64,000 nucleotides of DNA from Streptomyces xanthophaeus. GTDB taxonomy: Bacteria > Actinomycetota > Actinomycetes > Streptomycetales > Streptomycetaceae. The stretch spans positions 4,623,501 through 4,687,500 of the forward strand of contig NZ_CP076543.1 of assembly GCF_030440515.1 (NCBI RefSeq). The letters run 5' to 3'. The translations under genes were made by a program, and so were the position numbers. The notes under the pieces were generated by a model, which did not search any database, was not told the origin of the DNA, and saw nothing but the letters and a program-made list of their open reading frames with translations. This document shows, piece by piece, positions 41,691 to 50,251 of the stretch (positions are counted from its first letter, which is position 1; the number at the start of each line of letters is the position of its first letter).

Positions 41691-42847
41691 TGGACCTGAC
41701 CTACACCGAGGAGGAGCAGGACTTCCGGGCCCGGCTGCGCGCATGGCTCGCCAAGGTGCTCCCCGAACTGCCCGCCACACCGTCCCCCGACGACTGGCCG
41801 GGCCGGCGCGCGTACGACCTCGGCTGGCAGCGCAGGCTGTACGAGGCCGGTTACGCGGGCCTGCACTGGCCGGTGGACGCGGGCGGCCGCGGAGCCACCC
41901 CGACCCAGCACCTGATCTTCCTGGAGGAGACCGAGCGCGCCGGGGCCCCGTACGTCGGCGCGAACTTCGTCGGGCTGCTGCACGCCGGCCCGACCGTCGC
42001 CGCCGAGGGCACGGCGGAGCAGCGGGCGCGCTGGCTGCCGCCCGTACTGCGCGGCGACGAGGTGTGGTGCCAGGGGTTCAGCGAGCCCGGCGCGGGCTCC
42101 GACCTGGCCTCCCTGCGGACGCGGGCCGTGCGCGACGGTGACGACTACGTGATCAGCGGGTCGAAGATCTGGACCTCGCACGCGGAGGTCGCCGACTGGT
42201 GCGAGCTGCTGGTGCGCACCGATCCCGGAGCGCCCAAGCACCGGGGGATCTCCTGGCTGGCCATGCCGATGGACGCGCCGGGAGTGACCGTGCGGCCGCT
42301 GCGCACGCTCGCCGGGTCGGCGGAGTTCGCGGAGATGTTCCTCGACGAGGTACGGGTCCCGGTGGCCAACCGGGTCGGCGCGGAGAACGACGGCTGGCGG
42401 GTCACCATGGTCACGCTGTCCTTCGAGCGCGGCACCGCCTTCGTCGGCGAGGTCGTCGCCTGCCGCCGGACCCTGGGGGAACTGGCCCGGGCGGCGAAGG
42501 CCAACGGCCGGTGGGACGACCCGGTCCTGCGGCGCAGGCTGGGACGGCTGTACGGGGAGTTCGGCGCGCTGTGGCGGCTCACCCAGTGGAACGTCAGCGA
42601 GGCCGGGCGATCGGCGGGCGGGGTCCCCGGCATCGGCGGTTCCGTCTTCAAGCTCGCCTACTCGCACGCCCGCCAGGAGCTGTACGACACGGCGGCGGAG
42701 GTCCTCGGGGCCCAGTGCCTGTCCCTGGAGGAGGAGTGGACCCTGGACCGGCTCTCCTCCCTCTCGTACACGATCGCGGCGGGCACCTCGCAGATCCAGC
42801 GGAACATCGTCGCCGAGCGGATCCTCGGCCTCCCGAAGGGCCGGTGA
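41690..42847 (+). CDS. Acyl-CoA dehydrogenase, larger subunit type
   Basis: This 385-residue acyl-CoA dehydrogenase has WCQGFSEPGAGSDLASLRTRA (FAD/substrate region, about 123-143), ISGSKIWTSHAEVADW and the C-terminal IAAGTSQIQRNIVAERILGLPKG. The ATG overlaps the previous stop by one base. The dehydrogenase gene directly downstream is shorter and lacks this C-terminal motif, which suggests a heteromeric pair of the kind known for steroid side-chain FadE enzymes. Confidence 0.87.
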   Translation: MDLTYTEEEQDFRARLRAWLAKVLPELPATPSPDDWPGRRAYDLGWQRRLYEAGYAGLHWPVDAGGRGATPTQHLIFLEETERAGAPYVGANFVGLLHAGPTVAAEGTAEQRARWLPPVLRGDEVWCQGFSEPGAGSDLASLRTRAVRDGDDYVISGSKIWTSHAEVADWCELLVRTDPGAPKHRGISWLAMPMDAPGVTVRPLRTLAGSAEFAEMFLDEVRVPVANRVGAENDGWRVTMVTLSFERGTAFVGEVVACRRTLGELARAAKANGRWDDPVLRRRLGRLYGEFGALWRLTQWNVSEAGRSAGGVPGIGGSVFKLAYSHARQELYDTAAEVLGAQCLSLEEEWTLDRLSSLSYTIAAGTSQIQRNIVAERILGLPKGR

Positions 42848-42852
42848 GGGGC

Positions 42853-43785
42853 ATGGACTTCCAGCCGACCGAGGACCAGAAGGACCTGCGGGCGGGGGTA
42901 CGGGACCTGCTGGCGGGCCGGTACGGACGCGAGGCGCTGCGGGCGTCGGTGGACACGGGCACGAGCGTGGACCGCGCGCTGTGGCGGGAGCTGGGCGAGG
43001 CGGGCTTCTTCGCGCTGCGCCTGCCGGAATCCGAGGGCGGTGTGGGCCTGGGCCTGCCGGAGGCGGTGCTGGTCTTCGAGGAGGCCGGACGGGCGCTGGT
43101 GCCGGGCCCGCTGGTGGCCACGCACCTGGCCGCCGGGGTGGTCCCGGGGGCGGCGGCGGGGACGGCGGTGGTGAGCGCCTTCGACCTGGGCGGGCCGCTG
43201 GTGGCCCACCTCGGGGAGGCGGACGCGGTGCTGGGGGCGTCCGGGGTGCCGGCGGGCGAGCCGGTGCGTTCGGTGGACCCGCTGACTCCGCTGCACCGGG
43301 TGGCGGTGGCGGGCAACTCCTCCGCCTACCGGGAGGAAGGGGCGCTGCTGACGGCCGCACTGCAGCTCGGCAGCGCGCTGCGGACGGTGGAGCTGGCGGT
43401 GCGGTACGCGGGCGAGCGCGAGCAGTTCGGGCAGCCGATCGGGGCGTTCCAGGCGGTCAAGCACCTGTGTGCGCGGATGCTGGTGCGGGCGGAGGTGGCC
43501 CGTACGGCGGTCTACGCGGCGGCGGTGACGGGGGACGCGGGCGAGGTGGCCGCAGCCAAGCTCCTCGCGGACGAGGCGGCGGTGCGGGGCGCCCGGGACT
43601 GCCTGCAGGTGCACGGGGGGATGGGCTTCACATGGGAGGCGGACGTGCACCTGCACCTGAAGCGGGCCTGGGTGCGGGCCGAGCAGTGGCGGACGGCGGC
43701 GCAGGCGGAGGAGCTGCTGGCGCAGGAGCTGCTGGGCCCGGCGGGGCAGGCGGGGCAGGTGTGGCAAGGGGGCCGGGCGGGGTAA
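42853..43785 (+). CDS. Acyl-CoA dehydrogenase, smaller subunit type
   Basis: This 310-residue acyl-CoA dehydrogenase starts MDFQPTEDQKDLRAGVRDLL and keeps REQFGQPIGAFQAVKHLCARM and QVHGGMGFTWEADVHLHLKRA. The middle is shortened compared with a full-length enzyme. It probably forms a heterotetramer with the larger subunit encoded upstream. GTG 42844, overlapping the previous stop, is an alternative start. The C-terminus is a run of Gly, Gln and Ala codons. Confidence 0.85.
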   Translation: MDFQPTEDQKDLRAGVRDLLAGRYGREALRASVDTGTSVDRALWRELGEAGFFALRLPESEGGVGLGLPEAVLVFEEAGRALVPGPLVATHLAAGVVPGAAAGTAVVSAFDLGGPLVAHLGEADAVLGASGVPAGEPVRSVDPLTPLHRVAVAGNSSAYREEGALLTAALQLGSALRTVELAVRYAGEREQFGQPIGAFQAVKHLCARMLVRAEVARTAVYAAAVTGDAGEVAAAKLLADEAAVRGARDCLQVHGGMGFTWEADVHLHLKRAWVRAEQWRTAAQAEELLAQELLGPAGQAGQVWQGGRAG

Positions 43786-44163
43786 GGCGTGGGGAGACGC
43801 GGGGAGGCGGCCTCGTCGGCGGGAGGTCCTCGGCGGGCGTCGCTCAGGGTGATGGGGAGGCACGGGAAGGACGACGCGGGACGCATGTCCGATTACAGAG
43901 AGTTGATATCGGTTTGTGTCCTTCGCCCAACTCATTGCGGCCCGGAAGCGGGGGCCTGCTCCGGTACGCTCCCACGAATGCGAGCGGTTGAGCGGCGCGA
44001 GCGTCGCACAGTATGCACCACGCCCACACCTTCGCGCGGGAATATGCCCGAAGCGCTTGTTGTGGTGACTGTATGTCAACCATGCTGCTACGGAAGGGGA
44101 TCACAGCGGGTGATCCCGTCCTGTCGCGAGGCGAAGTGTCCGCCGGTTCGGATGGTGTGAGCG
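43786..44163. other. 378-bp gap before the RsbW-like gene
   Basis: No convincing gene is seen. There is an AT-richer stretch at 43890-43935 and another at 44050-44095, where promoters may lie. A 38-codon frame from ATG 44071 runs into the next gene out of frame but has no clear ribosome-binding site. Confidence 0.5.
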
Positions 44164-44640
44164 GTGCAGGTGCTTCAGGTTCAGCTTGAGGTCGGTGCGG
44201 ATCCCGCCGAGGTCGGCCGGGCCCGCCGGTGGGCGCGTTCCCGGCTGGCGGGGTCGGGCATAGGGGACGACGAGCCGCTCGCCGAGACGCTGATCCTGCT
44301 GATCTCCGAGCTGGTCACGAACGCGGTCGTGCACACGGGCTGTCCGGCCGTGCTGCGGATGCTGTTCGGGGGGCCGGGGGTGCGGGTCGAGGTGGCCGAC
44401 GCGAGCGACCGGGCGCCGAACCGCCGGCAGGCGTGCGGGGAGGACACCGGCGGGCGCGGCCTGGAGCTGGTCGACGGGCTGGCCGACCGCTGGGGCTGGC
44501 AGCGCGAGGGAGCGGGCAAACAGATCTGGTGCGAGATCGACCGCGCGCAGAAATCGACCTCGGACTGCGCGTCCGAGCGGCCCGCGGACGGCCCGTCGGA
44601 ATTTCATACCCCGCCGCGGGAACCGCGCGTGTACCTCTAA
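44164..44640 (+). CDS. RsbW-like ATP-binding protein (HATPase)
   Basis: This 158-residue GHKL-fold kinase of the anti-sigma/regulatory type is common in Streptomyces. The N box is LILLISELVTNAVVHTG (about 42-58); VEVADASDRAP and GGRGLELVDGLADRWGW form the G1/G2 region. A polar C-terminal tail follows. No sigma factor gene is adjacent, so its partner is unknown. The start is GTG 44164. Confidence 0.85.
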   Translation: MQVLQVQLEVGADPAEVGRARRWARSRLAGSGIGDDEPLAETLILLISELVTNAVVHTGCPAVLRMLFGGPGVRVEVADASDRAPNRRQACGEDTGGRGLELVDGLADRWGWQREGAGKQIWCEIDRAQKSTSDCASERPADGPSEFHTPPREPRVYL

Positions 44641-44803
44641 CGAGGTGTTGACGGTTCGTCACATCTTGATCACCCTGGTGTGGAGCGATTCGACGCGAGG
44701 GGACGCCAAGGACAGGCCTTGACGAGTGCGGGTCGTGGGGTGGCGGCTGCCGTGCCGCGCTCGGGGCGTGCATGCGCGTCGCCGCCACCCGCAGAACCCG
44801 CCG

Positions 44804-44827
44804 GGCCTCCTCCTGGGGGAGGAGGCC
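44804..44827. terminator. 10-bp perfect hairpin
   Basis: GGCCTCCTCC pairs with GGAGGAGGCC around TGGG. It lies between the RsbW-like gene and the S33 hydrolase gene. Confidence 0.5.
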
Positions 44828-44927
44828 GGACCGGGCCGAGGGTCCCGGGCGCCGGGGGAGGGCGGGACCCGCGACCTCGTGCCCGTGGCCGATGTGCCGT
44901 GCCGGGGCCGGTTCCTAGCCTCGGGGC

Positions 44928-46577
44928 ATGCGATCACACGAAGCGGCCGAGGCGCCGCCCACCGCCGACCGAACCCTCGGCCCCGCCGCCCGTCGCGCGT
45001 CTGCCGTGGGCCTCGCCCTCGCCGCCTGCCTCGCCGCCACCCCCACCCTGGCCGAGGCCGCCGGGGCCGCCGGGGCCCCGTCCGCCGGGGCCGCGCCTGC
45101 GTCCGCGTCCGCCGCGAACCGTTCCGGGGCCGGCCTCGACCGGTACTACCAGCAGCGGCCGGCCTGGGGCAGCTGCGTCACGGGCCCCGACGACACCACG
45201 GGCCCTGATCTGGACAGGGCAGGTGTGCAGTGCGCGGACGTGACCGTGCCGCTGGACTACGCCGCCCCCCGGGGACGCACGATCACCGTGGCGATATCCC
45301 GGCTCAAAGCCACCGACACCCGTCACCGCATCGGCGCGATCCTGCTGAACACGGGCGGCCCCGGCGGCCCCGCCCGGGGCTACCCGCCGACGGCCCGCGC
45401 GGCGATGAAGGACGTCGGAGCCCGCTACGACATCGTCGGCTTCGACCCGCGCTTCGTCGGGCGCAGCACCCCGCTGGACTGCGGCTGGCCCCTCGGTATG
45501 ACCTGGCTGTCGGCCGGCGCCGACCGGGCGGGCTTCGACCGGCAGGTCGCCCTGCAGAAGAGCCTGGCCGACAAGTGCCGGGCCGCCGGCGCCTCCCTGC
45601 TCCCGCACATCAGCACCCGCAACACCGCTCGCGACATGGACGTCATCCGCGGCGCGCTCGGCGAGCGGAAGATCTCCTACCTGGGCTACTCCTACGGCAC
45701 CTACCTGGGCACGGTCTACACCCAGATGTTCCCCGGCCGCCATGACCGGATGGTGCTCGACGGGGCGATCGACCCGGGCGACTACCGCCCCCGACTGCTG
45801 GAGGGCACGGAGCGCGAGAACGAGAAGGCGCTGTCCGACTGGGCGGGCTGGGCGGCGGAGCGCCACGGCACCTACGGCCTCGGCCGCACCCGCGCCGAGG
45901 TGCTCGCCTCCGTCGACCGCGTCGTCGCGGCCTCCGCGCGCGGCCCGCTGACTGTCGGTTCGGGCGCCGACGCCTTCCGGATCGACGACAGTCAGGTGCC
46001 GCTCCTGCTGTTCTCGGGCATCGCGGACGACACCGAGTCCGCGCGGGCGTCCTTCGGTGAGCTGCTGTCCGTACTGGTCGAGGCCGCCGGCGGGGCGCCC
46101 ACCACGCTGCCCACGGGGTTGGCCGGGGAGCTCCGGTACGCGCTGCGCGGGGAGGGCGAGCCCACGGGAGTCCAGTCCGCGATCATCTGCGGGGACGTGG
46201 CCGCCGGGCGCGATCCCGAGCAGTACTGGCGGGACATCGAGCGCAGCCGCGCCGAGCATCCCCTGTTCGGCCCGCTGACCCGCAACATCAACCCGTGCGC
46301 CTTCTGGGACCGGCCGCAGGAGGAGCCCACCCGGGTACGGCGTGATGCCCCCGCGCTGATCGTGGCCGCCACCGGCGATCCGCGCACCACGTACAAGGGC
46401 AGCGTCGAGCTGCGCCGACAGCTGCCGAGCTCCAGGCTGATCACTCTGGAGGGCGCGAACCGGCATGCCCTCTACGGGAGTTACGCCAATGCCTGCGTGG
46501 ACGACCAGGTCAACAGGTACCTGGCCACCGGCAGACTGCCCGCGAACGACCGGACCTGCGTCAAGGAGACCGGCTGA
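44928..46577 (+). CDS. Secreted S33-family alpha/beta hydrolase (tripeptidyl aminopeptidase type)
   Basis: This 549-residue exported protein has a signal peptide (RRASAVGLALAACLAATPTLAEAAG) at about 22-48. It resembles Streptomyces tripeptidyl aminopeptidases (Tap/Slp). Motifs are AILLNTGGPGGPARG (oxyanion region), DIVGFDPRFVGRSTPLDC, the nucleophile elbow YLGYSYGTYLGTVY (about residue 250), IVAATGDPRTTY for the acid and LEGANRHALYGSYANACVD for the histidine. The final CVDDQVNRYLATGRLP is typical of the family. Confidence 0.88.
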   Translation: MRSHEAAEAPPTADRTLGPAARRASAVGLALAACLAATPTLAEAAGAAGAPSAGAAPASASAANRSGAGLDRYYQQRPAWGSCVTGPDDTTGPDLDRAGVQCADVTVPLDYAAPRGRTITVAISRLKATDTRHRIGAILLNTGGPGGPARGYPPTARAAMKDVGARYDIVGFDPRFVGRSTPLDCGWPLGMTWLSAGADRAGFDRQVALQKSLADKCRAAGASLLPHISTRNTARDMDVIRGALGERKISYLGYSYGTYLGTVYTQMFPGRHDRMVLDGAIDPGDYRPRLLEGTERENEKALSDWAGWAAERHGTYGLGRTRAEVLASVDRVVAASARGPLTVGSGADAFRIDDSQVPLLLFSGIADDTESARASFGELLSVLVEAAGGAPTTLPTGLAGELRYALRGEGEPTGVQSAIICGDVAAGRDPEQYWRDIERSRAEHPLFGPLTRNINPCAFWDRPQEEPTRVRRDAPALIVAATGDPRTTYKGSVELRRQLPSSRLITLEGANRHALYGSYANACVDDQVNRYLATGRLPANDRTCVKETG

Positions 46578-46611
46578 GACCGGCTGAGACCGGCTGAGAC
46601 CGACTGAGGCC
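46566..46611. repeat. 10-bp tandem repeat across a stop codon
   Basis: The unit GAGACCGGCT occurs about three times exactly, followed by two degenerate copies. The stop codon of the S33 hydrolase lies in the first unit. Confidence 0.65.
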
Positions 46612-46619
46612 GGCGTGGG

Positions 46620-47237
46620 TCACAGCGCCGCGAGGAGGTCGTCGAGCGGGGCCGGTACCTCTTCGGGGGCGAGGGCCTCGACGAGGAGGCGGCCGTAGCG
46701 GATCTTGCGGCCCTTCTTCGTGCCGAGGAAGCGCCGCAACTGCCGCTGCCGGGGGCGGCCGTGCTGGGCGGGCTGCCGCACGAAGGTCTGCCAGGAGCGC
46801 AGGTCGCCCTCGGACCGGAGGACCTCCTCGATCCGCGCCGTGCCCAGCGCGCGGATGAGTTCGTCCTCCAGGTCCGCGACGCACACGAAGAAGCCGCTGC
46901 TCGGCGCCCCGGCCCGTGCCAGGGCGCGGTCGTAGAAGGGCTGCTCGCGTTCGTCGCTCAGTCCCGTCAGGCGCAGGCCGAGGCCGGGCGGCCCGAGGAG
47001 GCCGGTGTAGCGGCCCACGCTCATCGCCCCGCCCATCGGCGTGACGCACACGCCCTCGGCGGCGAGGTCGCGGCCGCGGCGTGCGGCGAGCGCCTCGACG
47101 GCCGCGAGGTCGCTGGGCCCTTCCAGCAGCACCGCCGTCCGCACGCCCAGCCGGGCGGCCAGATCACGCGCGGGCCCGTCCGGCCCCCCGGCCGCCCAGT
47201 CGTCGACCGCTTCCCGGAATGCCCGCATGTCCGCCAT
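46620..47237 (-). CDS. TOPRIM-domain (OLD-like) protein
   Basis: This 205-residue protein resembles the stand-alone TOPRIM domain found in OLD-family nucleases. TAVLLEGPSDLAAVEALAARRGRDL supplies the conserved Glu after a beta strand, and VCVADLEDELIRALG supplies the DxE-type acidic pair. No ATPase domain is present. ATG 47237 is chosen; ATG 47228 is possible. The ribosome-binding site is weak. The function is unknown, and RNA or DNA cleavage or nucleotidyl transfer is possible. Confidence 0.7.
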   Translation of the reverse strand: MADMRAFREAVDDWAAGGPDGPARDLAARLGVRTAVLLEGPSDLAAVEALAARRGRDLAAEGVCVTPMGGAMSVGRYTGLLGPPGLGLRLTGLSDEREQPFYDRALARAGAPSSGFFVCVADLEDELIRALGTARIEEVLRSEGDLRSWQTFVRQPAQHGRPRQRQLRRFLGTKKGRKIRYGRLLVEALAPEEVPAPLDDLLAAL

Positions 47238-47400
47238 GGGCCGAGTCTGCGCCTTCACCGACGCCGGGGCACGGAATTTTCGGCGGCGACCGGCGACCGG
47301 CGGCCGGAGGCGGCGACGGCGACGGCCGGCTGTCGACTGCCGACCGCCCGTCGTCCCGGGCGGCGTTCCGGGGCGGCGGGCGGTCACGTTCCGGGGCGTC

Positions 47401-48087
47401 TCAGCCGTCGGTGCAGATCACGTCGTACGGGCGGCCGACGGCCATCATCAGCTCGATGGGGTCCGTGGTGCCGGACGGGCACTCGGCCTTCGTCTTGACG
47501 AGGCCGAGGACCTTCTGGGCGCCCGAGCCGCCGCAGGCGACCTCCTTGGCCTGGGAGGTCACGCAGTCGCCCTTCACCAACTGGCCGCCGCCCGCGCCGG
47601 CGTCGCCGGGGTGGTCGCCCGAGAGGTTGCGGCCGCAGATCGTGTTGGTGGGGATGCCGCTCGACTTGCCGCCGTAGGAGATGCTCACGTCGATCATCAG
47701 GTCCGTGCCGGGCGGGCACTGGATCGCGCCCGGGAGGATGCTGGCTTCCTTGATGTCGACGGCCTTGAAGGTGGCGCCGGACTCGGAGCAGCCCTGCCGC
47801 TTGTACGCGCCGGCGGCCTTGGCCGGGTCGGGGCCGCCGCAGTCGCCGACCTTCCACGCGCTGGAGGTGTCGGAGGAGGACTCGGGGGATCCGGGGTCCT
47901 TGGCGGTGGGCTTGGCGGAGGGGGAGGCCGAGGGGGACGCCGACGGCTTGCCGTCGTCCTTGCGGAGCGACTGCATGACGAAGTAGCCGCCGATGATGAC
48001 CACGGCGAGCACGATGACGGCGACGACGTTGCCGCCGGATCGGCGCCTGGGCGCGGGCGGCGGCGTTACCTGGTACGGGTTGGCCAT
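47401..48087 (-). CDS. Single-pass membrane protein with Cys-rich exported domain
   Basis: This 228-residue protein has a short Pro-rich cytoplasmic start (MANPYQVTPPPAPRRRSG), one membrane segment (NVVAVIVLAVVIIGGYFVM, about 20-38), a Ser/Pro/Lys linker with three PSAS/PSAK repeats and an exported domain with about eight cysteines (WKVGDCGGPDP, RQGCSESG, AIQCPPGTD, ICGRN, DCVTSQ, VACGGSG, ECPSG, VICTDG). It is LppU/SCO3897-like in layout. ATG 48087 follows AGGAG. The function is unknown. Confidence 0.72.
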   Translation of the reverse strand: MANPYQVTPPPAPRRRSGGNVVAVIVLAVVIIGGYFVMQSLRKDDGKPSASPSASPSAKPTAKDPGSPESSSDTSSAWKVGDCGGPDPAKAAGAYKRQGCSESGATFKAVDIKEASILPGAIQCPPGTDLMIDVSISYGGKSSGIPTNTICGRNLSGDHPGDAGAGGGQLVKGDCVTSQAKEVACGGSGAQKVLGLVKTKAECPSGTTDPIELMMAVGRPYDVICTDG

Positions 48088-48230
48088 GCGGGCTTCTCCT
48101 GCGGGGAACGTGGCGGGGACGGGGTGTGACGCACGCGAACGGTGACGCGACATGTACACCTCATGGTTCCACGCGGCCGCACGCGCCGGGGGCCGTGCGG
48201 CCGAAGCCCCCGGGGTGGAGCATCCTCGGG

Positions 48231-49157
48231 TCAGAGAACGGCCACCGGGGCCACGGGAGTTCCGGTGCCGCCGACGAAGGGTTCCGGCATCGCGGAGAGG
48301 AGGAACGCGTAGCGGTTCTCTTCTGCACAGGCTGTGGACAACTTTTCGAGATTCCAGTTCTGCCCCTGGTGCATGCCCATCTCGACCAGGTGGAGGGCGT
48401 GGACCGGGAGCCACAGGTTCTCGATCTCCGGCGGGAAGATCTCGAAGGTCAGCGTGTCGTTCGCGACGGCCGCCACGTCCCGCGCGTGGAACCACTCGGG
48501 CGTACGGACGGACAGCCCGGGCGAGGGGAAGCCGTAGCCGTGCTTGTCGCCCGCCAGGTAGACCTGGATCTGGCCGGTGCGGACCAGGACGATGTCGCCG
48601 GGGCGGACGGTGACCCCGCCGAACTCCTCGGCCTCCGTGAGGTCCTCGGGGGTCACCGCGTGGTCGCCCGGCAGCCGGTCCAGCCCCTTCGCGCGCGCGA
48701 CGTCGAGGAGCACCCCGCGCGAGAGGATGTGACCGGCCTTGTCTATGCCGCTGAACTCGGCGCGGCCGTGCGCCGTGATGGTGCCGGCCGGGCGGCCGTT
48801 GTAGATCTTCCCCGAGTGCGAGACGTGGGTGAGGGCGTCCCAGTGGGTGCCCGCCTGGAGGCCCATGCTCACGGCGTCGTCGCTGCAGGCCACCGTGCCG
48901 GGACCGAAGAGCTCCTGGTTGATCTGCACCATCGTGTGCAGCGGGTTGATCCGGCCGGGGATCATGCCGACCTGCACCCCGTCCTCCTTGAGCGGAAGGG
49001 CGAGCGGGATCCGGCGGCCGGTGCGGATCTGCGCCGCGGCACCCCGGACCACCTCGTCGGTGATCAGGTTCAGGGTGCCGATCTCGTCGTCGGCGCCCCA
49101 GCGTCCCCAGTTGTTGACGCGCTTGGCGATGTCGTGGAACTCGGCGGGCAGGGTCAT
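48231..49157 (-). CDS. Cyclase-family (kynurenine-formamidase-like) hydrolase
   Basis: This 308-residue metal-dependent hydrolase of the cyclase family (PF04199-like) has the metal motif GLQAGTHWDALTHVSHSGKIYNG (GTHxDxxxH-like, near residue 105). It also has PGDIVLVRTGQ and a late VHALHLVEMGMHQGQNWNLEKL. Such enzymes open lactams or cyclic amides, or act as isatin hydrolases. It is divergent from the SDR gene, with an operator of the regulon between them, and so probably works in the same pathway. Confidence 0.83.
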   Translation of the reverse strand: MTLPAEFHDIAKRVNNWGRWGADDEIGTLNLITDEVVRGAAAQIRTGRRIPLALPLKEDGVQVGMIPGRINPLHTMVQINQELFGPGTVACSDDAVSMGLQAGTHWDALTHVSHSGKIYNGRPAGTITAHGRAEFSGIDKAGHILSRGVLLDVARAKGLDRLPGDHAVTPEDLTEAEEFGGVTVRPGDIVLVRTGQIQVYLAGDKHGYGFPSPGLSVRTPEWFHARDVAAVANDTLTFEIFPPEIENLWLPVHALHLVEMGMHQGQNWNLEKLSTACAEENRYAFLLSAMPEPFVGGTGTPVAPVAVL

Positions 49158-49240
49158 GGGCGTCGACAGCTCCTTGCGTGGATGCGGCGGTTACGACGAC
49201 AACGAGGGCTTGTGCAGGTGCATCTGACTACCCATAGAAT

Positions 49241-49255
49241 CTAACGGTCCGTCAG
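49241..49255. promoter_or_regulatory. Regulon operator site 3
   Basis: CTAACGGTCCGTCAG lies between the divergent cyclase and SDR genes; one arm position differs from CTGAC. Confidence 0.6.
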
Positions 49256-49277
49256 AAATCGCGGGAAGGGGCCGGAC

Positions 49278-50189
49278 GTGGGGAACTTCTTGGCAGGCAA
49301 GGTCGTCGCCGTCACCGGCGCCGGCCGGGGCATCGGACGGGCCGTGGCACTCGCCGCGGCCGCCGAGGGCGCCAAGGTCGTCGTCAACGACTACGGGGTC
49401 GGGATCGAGGGCGCGGAGCCCACCAGCGAGATCGCCGAGGCCGTGGTGAAGGAGATCACCGCCCTCGGCGGGGAGGCCGTCGCCGTCGCCGACGACATCT
49501 CCACCATGGCGGGCGGCCAGCGCCTCGTCGACACGGCGCTCGCGCGGTACGGCCGCATCGACGGCGTCGTGTGCGTGGCCGGCATCCTGCGCGAACGGAT
49601 GCTGTTCAACATGTCCGAGGAGGAGTGGGACCCGGTCATCGCCACCCACCTGAAGGGCACCTTCACCGTCTTCCGCGCCGCCTCCGCCGTCATGCGCAGG
49701 CAGGGCACGGGCACCCTGATCGGCTTCACCAGCGGCAACCACCAGGGCTCCGTCGCCCAGGCCAACTACAGCGCCGCCAAGGGCGGGATCATCTCGCTCG
49801 TCCGCTCCGCGGCGCTGGGCCTGGCCAAGTACGGGGTCACGGCCAACGCCGTCGCACCCGTCGCCCGCACCCGGATGTCCGCGGGAGTGCCCATGGAACT
49901 CAAGGAGATCGGCGAGCCCGAGGACGTGGCGGCGCTGGTCACCTACCTGCTCAGCGACCGGGCCAAGGCCGAGGACATCACCGGGCAGGTCTACACGATC
50001 GCCGGCCCGAAGATCGCCGTCTGGGCGCAGCCGCGCGAGCTGCGCGCCGGATACGCCGAAGGGTCCTGGACGCCGGAGAAGATCGCCGACTTCCTGCCCG
50101 GCACGGTGGGCACCGACCCGATGCCGATGCTCGCGCAACTGGAGGCCATGGCCAAGGCGGCGGCCGCCAAGGACCGCCCCAACGCGTAG
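49278..50189 (+). CDS. Short-chain dehydrogenase/reductase
   Basis: This 303-residue SDR has the Rossmann motif VAVTGAGRGIGRAVALAAA, VVNDYG, FTSGNHQGSVAQANYSAAKGG (catalytic Ser region and YxxxK) and NAVAPVARTRM. The C-terminal extension (about 235-303) recalls multifunctional-enzyme-2-type 3-hydroxyacyl-CoA dehydrogenases. It should oxidise a 3-hydroxyacyl-CoA or a sterol-like alcohol. GTG 49278 follows GGGAAGGGG. It heads a plus-strand set with an acyl-CoA dehydrogenase and an alcohol dehydrogenase. Confidence 0.87.
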   Translation: MGNFLAGKVVAVTGAGRGIGRAVALAAAAEGAKVVVNDYGVGIEGAEPTSEIAEAVVKEITALGGEAVAVADDISTMAGGQRLVDTALARYGRIDGVVCVAGILRERMLFNMSEEEWDPVIATHLKGTFTVFRAASAVMRRQGTGTLIGFTSGNHQGSVAQANYSAAKGGIISLVRSAALGLAKYGVTANAVAPVARTRMSAGVPMELKEIGEPEDVAALVTYLLSDRAKAEDITGQVYTIAGPKIAVWAQPRELRAGYAEGSWTPEKIADFLPGTVGTDPMPMLAQLEAMAKAAAAKDRPNA

Positions 50190-50251
50190 GACCCGGACAG
50201 CACCGGCCAGAACAGCACCGGCCAGAACCGGAGAGGACCAGGGGGAACAGC

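Noticed and set aside
44071..44187. 38-codon frame overlapping the start of the RsbW-like gene
   Set aside because: No ribosome-binding site, composition typical of chance frames, and the overlap is out of frame.
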